Below, piece after piece: positions 1-3,689 of a stretch of 5,879 bases of DNA. Positions within the stretch are counted from its first letter, which is position 1; the number at the start of each line of letters is the position of its first letter. A program made the translations under genes and the position numbers. The stretch is from Alistipes sp. (GTDB lineage Bacteria; Bacteroidota; Bacteroidia; Bacteroidales; Rikenellaceae): positions 1 through 5,879 of the forward strand of contig JAHHQK010000068.1 of assembly GCA_020026435.1 (NCBI GenBank), read 5' to 3'. The notes under the pieces were generated by a model. It did not search any database, was not told where the DNA came from, and saw only the letters and a program-made list of their open reading frames with translations.

Positions 1-296
1 TACTCGTAGCCGGTACTTTTATTCCAAATGGCAAACTTTATGAAAGGGCAGCGTTCCTTGAATTTGACGATATCCGTGAAACTGCCGTAGATGAATACGA
101 TGCTGTTGATGTAAGGAACAAGGCATTTCTCTTTCCGGCCCTTTACCGTCTTGACAATAAAGTGTTTGGGGATATAATATTTGAACTTTGCCGAAACGGA
201 AAGCATCTCTTCGGCTTTCCGTTCCTGCTTGTAGGCCTGCATGACAAACCAGTAGGGTTTGTTTCGGTCTTCAATATTGTTCAGCCCTGCTCCCAC
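1..296 (-). CDS. UpxY/NusG-like transcription antiterminator, N-terminal part (partial, runs off left edge)
   Basis: Reading leftward from a GTG at 296, 98 codons are open to the window edge. The protein has the N-terminal NusG (NGN) pattern of Bacteroidales UpxY factors: PYWFVMQAYKQERKAEEML at residues 14-32, then YYIPKHFIVKTVKGRKEK and LVPYINSIVFIYG, ending near WNKSTGYE. In this family the protein loads on RNA polymerase in the 5' leader of a capsule or exopolysaccharide operon and prevents premature termination, so a polysaccharide locus probably continues to the left. GTG at 296 is chosen because an in-frame TGA (297-299) directly precedes it and the next ATG lies inside the conserved FVMQAY motif. 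Codon choice and GC are lower than in the pab genes, as is common for surface polysaccharide loci. The C-terminal KOW part is outside the window. Family call is firm; start and intactness are less sure. Confidence 0.85.
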   Translation of the reverse strand, partial: MGAGLNNIEDRNKPYWFVMQAYKQERKAEEMLSVSAKFKYYIPKHFIVKTVKGRKEKCLVPYINSIVFIYGSFTDIVKFKERCPFIKFAIWNKSTGYE

Positions 297-337
297 TCAG
301 TTTAGTGTCGTTTTTTTCATATAGGAGCATTCCTCAT
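297..337 (-). other. Two overlapping mini-ORFs in the leader of the UpxY-like gene
   Basis: Minus-strand ATG at 337 opens a six-codon ORF (MRNAPI) whose TGA (319-317) overlaps the ATG at 320 as ATGA. That ATG opens a seven-codon ORF (MKKTTLN) whose TGA at 299-297 is followed at once by the GTG of the UpxY-like gene in the same frame. This could be a translationally coupled leader, or the second ORF could be the original N-terminus interrupted by a nonsense codon. Translation of either is inferred only. Confidence 0.3.
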
Positions 338-344
338 GTTCGTC

Positions 345-352
345 CAAACGTA
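345..352 (-). promoter_or_regulatory. Candidate -7 element, proximal promoter of UpxY-like gene
   Basis: The minus strand reads TACGTTTG, an exact match to the Bacteroidetes -7 consensus TAnnTTTG. A TTG at 372-370 lies 17 bases upstream, somewhat short of the usual spacing to the -33 box. Transcription would begin around 338, about 40 bases before the GTG at 296. Prediction from motif only. Confidence 0.4.
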
Positions 353-447
353 TGTATTTGGATGTTTATCAATGAGTTGCGCTCTCTATGTTATTAATAT
401 TGACCGTTTGTGTCGTTTCTTTTCAAGAAAGACTGCGGTTAGTGGTT

Positions 448-478
448 CAAAAATAGTATGTTTTGACGAATTAAACAA
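448..478 (-). promoter_or_regulatory. Candidate distal promoter upstream of UpxY-like gene
   Basis: The minus strand reads TATTTTTG at 455-448, matching TAnnTTTG, with a TTG at 478-476 separated by 20 bases, the usual spacing for a -33 element in this phylum. The transcript would start near 441 and carry a leader of about 145 bases, consistent with UpxY-type genes acting within a leader. The DNA here is about 30% GC, so chance matches are likelier than elsewhere. Confidence 0.4.
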
Positions 479-794
479 GGGCGATAGAAATAATTATCAG
501 AATTGCAATTTTTCAACCGATTATAAAAGTCAGATTATCAATGCGATATTTTCCTGAGAATGGCTGTCGGAGGCTTGCTGGCGGGGTTAAGGCGGCTGGA
601 ACGGACCGGGAAACGGACCGAAACATCACGAGGGTTTTTTCCTGCAAATTCGTCCCGGAAACGGCAACAGACAGCCTGTCGGGCCGATGTCCAGAGTGCG
701 GCTTTTTGTTTGGAATCAAGGCGGAGGGGCCGTCGGGTGTCAATCCGAGGACGTTCGTGAAATCCAGTGAAGTGGAGGCCCCCCGGTTTCCGAT

Positions 795-1403
795 TTAGGG
801 GTAAATTTCTCCCACCGGCAGCGAGATCCCGGCTTCAGGTGCCAGCAGGGCGTTGATGAGTATCGCCCGGCGAAAGCGTGGCAGGTCGTCGGGGGTGAGT
901 GGTGCCGCGATGATGCGCTTCTCGCGGAGCAGCCGCTGGCGGCAGGTGCCGTCGAGCAGGGGTGTCGACGGGGTGACGAGCCGCTTCCCGTCGTCGAAGA
1001 GGATGTTGCTGTAACTGGTGTCGGTGAGCAGGCCGCCACGGACGATGAGGATCTCGTCGCACGTGCCGTGCTGTTCGCGCAGGGTGTCGAGCGCCTCGCG
1101 GTCGGCATATTTCAGATGGTAGTCCAGATCGTCGGGGGCCTCGACGAGCCGCAGCGAACGGACGACCTTGGGAGTGTAGGGTGTAAATTCCACCTTCTCG
1201 ATGCGTTGGCCGTAGACCACGCGGCATTTCACCACCCCGTGGCGGAACTCCTCCGCTATCGGAAGGTCGGCGAAGCGGAAGTCATACGGTGGGCGGCCGA
1301 AGACGGCCCGAAGGGTGGCGTTTATGCGTTGCTCGTGCCACGCGGTGTGGAGCAGTGTGCCCTCCTCCATGCGGAGGGATTCCAGAAACAGGGGCTGTGT
1401 CAT
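795..1403 (-). CDS. pabC: Aminodeoxychorismate lyase (PabC), class IV PLP aminotransferase fold
   Basis: Predicted to split 4-amino-4-deoxychorismate into p-aminobenzoate and pyruvate in the cytoplasm, the step that commits chorismate to folate. The 202-residue protein shows class IV signatures: YHLKYADREAL (residues 95-105) with K98 as the candidate Schiff-base lysine, DEILIVRGGLLTDTSYSNILF (116-136) matching the family's D-E-x-L...T-x-S-N core, and VTPSTPLLDGTCRQRLL (143-159), the usual TP-LL-G-R segment that helps hold PLP phosphate. It is shorter than E. coli PabC (about 269 residues), mainly at the N-terminal side of the lysine; compact versions are common in Bacteroidetes. The ATG at 1403 overlaps the pabB stop in ATGA, implying translational coupling. 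Alternatives within the fold (D-amino acid or branched-chain aminotransferase) are disfavoured by the adjacent pabB. Confidence 0.86.
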   Translation of the reverse strand: MTQPLFLESLRMEEGTLLHTAWHEQRINATLRAVFGRPPYDFRFADLPIAEEFRHGVVKCRVVYGQRIEKVEFTPYTPKVVRSLRLVEAPDDLDYHLKYADREALDTLREQHGTCDEILIVRGGLLTDTSYSNILFDDGKRLVTPSTPLLDGTCRQRLLREKRIIAAPLTPDDLPRFRRAILINALLAPEAGISLPVGEIYP

Positions 1404-2383
1404 GGGTGAGCGGGAATGGGCAGGTAAATCTTTGTGAGTATCTCGTCGTATTCCGCATCTGCGTTGCTGTGGATGGTTACACCTCCTCCGCTGCGGAAGA
1501 ACAGTTGTCCGTCGCTGTCGCGCTCGATGTAGCGAATCATCACCGCACTGTCCAGATTGCAGCCGTCGAAGTAGCCGAAGATGCCTGTGTAGTAGCCGCG
1601 TTCGCACCCTTCGGCCCGGCGGATGAGGCGTAGGGTCGAGGACTTGGGGGCTCCCGATATCGAGCCGGCGGGCAGGAGCCGGAAGATGAGGTCGCCGAGT
1701 TGCGACTGCCACCCTTCGGGCAGCAGGCCCGAAATCTCGGAACTGGTCTGGAGGATCTCGCCCCGAAGGGTCTTCAGGCGGTCGATGTAGCGGAAGCGGT
1801 CGACACGCACGTCCCGGGCCACCATGTTGAGGTCGTTGCGTATTAGATCCACAATGGTGTAATGTTCGCACAGCTCCTTGTAGTCGGCCATGAGCCGCTC
1901 CTCGGCATCGGGCAGCCGGGCGTCGATGGTTCCCTTCATGGGGTAGGAGTGTATGCGGCCGTCGATGATGCGCACGAAACTCTCGGGCGAGAAGCAGACC
2001 AGACGTTGGGGCAGGAGCAGTTTGTAGCGCGAGGTGCTGCGGTGGAAAATCTCCTCCAGGGAGCAGTCTGTGGCAACGGGGGTGCGCACGGTGAGGTTGG
2101 CCAGAAAGCTGTCGCCGCGCAGCAGCCCCTGCCGCAGGATGCCGAACTTGCGGAGATAGGCCTCGCGGTCGCTGCGGGTGACGGAGAGATCGGACGGCCT
2201 GTCGTCGGGGAACGTTCTCGGGGAAGCGTTGCTTACGGCTCCGACCTTGAATCGTATCGGGGAGGAGTCGAAAGGGGGATGCAGGAAGAACCCCTCCCGA
2301 AGTTCGTAGTCCACGCCGAAGAGAAAGGATTCTCCGCGGCGGGCCGCGCGGTTGATCTGTTCGCGTACTTGTTGTGCCTCCAT
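1400..2383 (-). CDS. pabB: Aminodeoxychorismate synthase component I (PabB)
   Basis: Predicted large subunit that, with ammonia from PabA, aminates chorismate to 4-amino-4-deoxychorismate. The 327-residue chorismate-binding domain has the family motifs in order: SYPMKGT (146-152), IVDLIRND (177-184), LPAGSISGAPK (237-247), SGGGVT (298-303) and EYDEIL (311-316). K150 in PMKGT corresponds to the nucleophilic lysine of E. coli PabB; anthranilate synthase (TrpE) has Ala there, so PabB is preferred. It is about 125 residues shorter than E. coli PabB (453), lacking most of the N-terminal subdomain, a short form usual in Bacteroidetes. The frame stays open upstream to 2917, but those codons lie antisense to pabA; ATG at 2383 begins the family-like sequence (SFLFGVDYEL near residue 19). 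It overlaps pabC by 4 bases and diverges from pabA. Confidence 0.9.
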   Translation of the reverse strand: MEAQQVREQINRAARRGESFLFGVDYELREGFFLHPPFDSSPIRFKVGAVSNASPRTFPDDRPSDLSVTRSDREAYLRKFGILRQGLLRGDSFLANLTVRTPVATDCSLEEIFHRSTSRYKLLLPQRLVCFSPESFVRIIDGRIHSYPMKGTIDARLPDAEERLMADYKELCEHYTIVDLIRNDLNMVARDVRVDRFRYIDRLKTLRGEILQTSSEISGLLPEGWQSQLGDLIFRLLPAGSISGAPKSSTLRLIRRAEGCERGYYTGIFGYFDGCNLDSAVMIRYIERDSDGQLFFRSGGGVTIHSNADAEYDEILTKIYLPIPAHP

Positions 2384-2395
2384 TTTTAACTCTTT

Positions 2396-2429
2396 TTTGT
2401 TCGTCAAAGATATAAAAAGGTTAAATTTG
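2396..2429 (+). promoter_or_regulatory. Candidate pabA promoter
   Basis: TTTG at 2396-2399 and TAAATTTG at 2422-2429 match the Bacteroidetes -33 and -7 (TAnnTTTG) elements, with 22 bases between them. The expected start of transcription, a few bases past 2429, falls on or next to the GTG start at 2435, so the mRNA would have little or no leader. The footprint covers the opposed pabB -7 element. Confidence 0.5.
2405..2412 (-). promoter_or_regulatory. Candidate -7 element of pabB-pabC
   Basis: The minus strand reads TATCTTTG, matching TAnnTTTG. The transcript would start around 2396-2401, leaving a 5' leader of roughly 15 bases before the ATG at 2383. No good -33 TTTG is visible at the right distance. 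It lies nine bases from the opposed pabA element. Confidence 0.5.
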
Positions 2430-2434
2430 TCGTC

Positions 2435-3013
2435 GTGAAAAATGTCCTGATCATCGATAATTACGATTCGTTCGTCTACAATGTCGTGCAGCTGCTGCGC
2501 GAGAGCCGTTGTTTGCCGCACTTGGACATCGTCTTCAACGATCGTGTCCGCGAGGAGGATATCCTCCGCTGCGACGGGGTGCTGCTCTCTCCCGGTCCGG
2601 GCGTCCCGCGTGAGGCCAACCGTCTGATGGCGATGATTGACTCGATCATTCGTCGGCGCAAACCCGTGTTGGGCATCTGCCTGGGCCATCAGGCTCTGGC
2701 CGAAGCCTTCGGTGCGCAACTGCGCCAGATGGAGTCGCCCTTGCACGGACATGCCTCTCCACTGCGCATCGCCGATGGCGGTGACCCGATTTTCAGAGGG
2801 GTGGATCGTGCCATCGTCGGCCGCTACCACTCCTGGGTCGTCGATCCGCAGTCGCTGCCCCCGGAGCTGAAGGTCAGCGCATGGGACGAGCAGGACAATA
2901 TCATGGCTTTCTACCACGCCTCACTGCCCGTTCACGGGGTGCAGTTCCATCCCGAATCGGTAATCACCGATTGCGGACGACAACTCATCGACAATTGGCT
3001 GGAGGAGCTGTGA
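2435..3013 (+). CDS. pabA: Glutamine amidotransferase, aminodeoxychorismate synthase component II (PabA)
   Basis: Class I glutamine amidotransferase that hydrolyses glutamine and passes ammonia to PabB. The 192-residue protein has full family length, beginning NVLIIDNYDSFVYN, then LLSPGPGVP (50-58), the nucleophile elbow GICLGHQA (80-87, C82), LHGHAS (103-108) and the catalytic pair in HGVQFHPES (H172, E174). The start is GTG at 2435; no ATG, GTG or TTG lies in frame just upstream, and the next residues already match the family start. It is transcribed away from pabB, whereas many bacteria keep or fuse these genes in one orientation. By sequence it could equally be TrpG, and one subunit may serve both pabB and a trpE elsewhere; the neighbours favour PabA. 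The closest downstream gene is convergent. Confidence 0.88.
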   Translation: MKNVLIIDNYDSFVYNVVQLLRESRCLPHLDIVFNDRVREEDILRCDGVLLSPGPGVPREANRLMAMIDSIIRRRKPVLGICLGHQALAEAFGAQLRQMESPLHGHASPLRIADGGDPIFRGVDRAIVGRYHSWVVDPQSLPPELKVSAWDEQDNIMAFYHASLPVHGVQFHPESVITDCGRQLIDNWLEEL

Positions 3014-3150
3014 TCCCTTCGTGCGGAATGCAGCTCCCCTGCGTGCCTTGTAGATTCGTGAATGGGAATATGGCCGAATTTCCTTCTCCTGCATCCGTAT
3101 CGAAGATGTCGGGGATACCAACCCAAGGCTGCACGGATCCATACCCGTAT

Positions 3151-3169
3151 CCCGGCCGGAAAGGTCGGG
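3151..3169 (+). other. Short GC-rich hairpin downstream of pabA
   Basis: CCCGGCC and GGTCGGG pair (one G-U) around a GGAAA loop, 138 bases after the pabA stop. No T run follows on the plus strand, so it is at best a weak 3'-end structure. The rest of 3014-3190 shows no gene. Confidence 0.25.
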
Positions 3170-3190
3170 GAGGGATCGTGGCTGGCGGTA

Positions 3191-3228
3191 TTTTAAAAAC
3201 AACCCCCGTTATTTTAACGGGGGTTGTT
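3191..3228 (-). terminator. Intrinsic terminator of the lipoprotein operon
   Basis: A perfect 14-bp inverted repeat (arms 3198-3211 and 3215-3228, core CCCCCGTTA, loop TTT) lies 25 bases past the stop of the WG-repeat lipoprotein gene. Read on the minus strand, the stem ends in GGGGGTTGTT and runs into TTTAAAA, giving a T-rich tail. On the plus strand the stem is followed by CGAATCC, so it would be a poor terminator for pabA, though the stem may still block read-through from either side. Confidence 0.85.
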
Positions 3229-3253
3229 CGAATCCGGCGACAGCCTTGTCGGG

Positions 3254-3598
3254 CTATTCCGTTCTGTTTCCGCTCTTGTCGATGAAATACCATTCGTCGC
3301 TTTCCCAGTAGTGGGATTCTCCGCGCGAACCCGGAACTTCTTTCAGCATGCCCTTGTCCGTAACCTTCGCTCTGCCGCCCTCGAACGGAAAGCCGAAGGC
3401 AAAACGGGGCTTTATCACCGTTTTCCCGTCTTCGGCAGCGTATCCGATGTGCCCTCTCTTGTCCACGATGCGGTACAGTCCCTCGCTGACATAATCGTTG
3501 CCATTGTCGTATTGAAATACCGCAACCTGTTTCATGGAGCTGCAGCCGCACAACAACAATAGTACTGTCGGGGCAATTATTGCGCCTATTTTTCCCAT
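3254..3598 (-). CDS. Small WG-repeat lipoprotein
   Basis: A 114-residue predicted lipoprotein. Residues 1-18 are a signal peptide (MGK, then a hydrophobic run) ending in the lipobox LCGC, with C19 as lipidated cysteine. The following SSMKQ is not acidic, so by the Bacteroidetes surface-export rule it is likelier to stay on the periplasmic face. The mature part carries a degenerate WG repeat: GLYRIVDKRGHIGY (40-53), TVIKPRFAFGFPFEGGRAKVT (60-80) and a last half-repeat EWYFIDKSGN (102-111), the usual Y-x-x-x-D-K-x-G / I-K-P-x-F / F-x-x-G-x-A-x-V spacing. WG repeats have no single known function; binding to proteins or wall is usual guesswork. It follows the IdeS-like gene by 91 bases with no promoter match between, and ends just before the terminator, so it is probably co-transcribed. 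Confidence 0.75.
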   Translation of the reverse strand: MGKIGAIIAPTVLLLLCGCSSMKQVAVFQYDNGNDYVSEGLYRIVDKRGHIGYAAEDGKTVIKPRFAFGFPFEGGRAKVTDKGMLKEVPGSRGESHYWESDEWYFIDKSGNRTE

Positions 3599-3689
3599 CG
3601 CATCAATCTTGAATAGCGGCCGGCGGCCGGCGTGTTCCTCTTTCTGTTTTCGGACCGACTGTGCTTTGCAATCCGGGCTGGAGGGCGCG

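Larger units (their letters stand above)
338..794. other. Intergenic region without a convincing gene; compositional junction near 545
   Basis: This 457-base stretch holds the two promoter candidates and otherwise nothing identifiable. The open frames in it (73-85 residues) overlap one another on both strands, lack recognisable domains and straddle the composition change. Bases 421-540 are about 30% GC by hand count, 561-680 about 59%. In the GC-rich half a 9-base direct repeat, AACGGACCG, occurs at 600-608 and 612-620. A 10-base palindrome AATTGCAATT is at 501-510. No T-tailed terminator hairpin for the pabB-pabC transcript was found, and no tRNA or rRNA was recognised. Confidence 0.55.

Noticed and set aside
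336..557. 73-residue plus-strand ORF in the AT-rich leader region
   Set aside because: Cysteine-rich, no recognisable domain, antisense to the predicted UpxY leader and promoters, and ends at the composition junction; best explained as a chance frame.
338..560. Invertible (phase-variable) promoter ahead of the UpxY-like gene
   Set aside because: Capsule loci in Bacteroides often have promoters between inverted repeats of about 20 bases; none were found around either promoter candidate, and no recombinase gene is in the window.
726..784. GGGGCC and GGCCCC arms as a pabC terminator
   Set aside because: Only 6 bp of pairing across a loop of about 45 bases and no T run on the minus strand.
541..798. 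CPECG-like zinc-ribbon motif in an 85-residue plus-strand frame
   Set aside because: Only one Cys pair, no second knuckle, and equally open frames on both strands; not enough for a zinc-binding protein.
2384..2917. Upstream extension of the pabB frame to 505 residues
   Set aside because: The extra 178 codons lie antisense to pabA, do not resemble the chorismate-binding family, and cross the divergent promoters; family-like sequence starts at 2383.
3616..3632. GCGGCCGGCGGCCGGCG inverted repeat between the two lipoprotein genes
   Set aside because: Overlapping GGCC/GCCGGC units pair in several registers, with no T tail on the minus strand; could be a minor hairpin but does not support a terminator or binding site.
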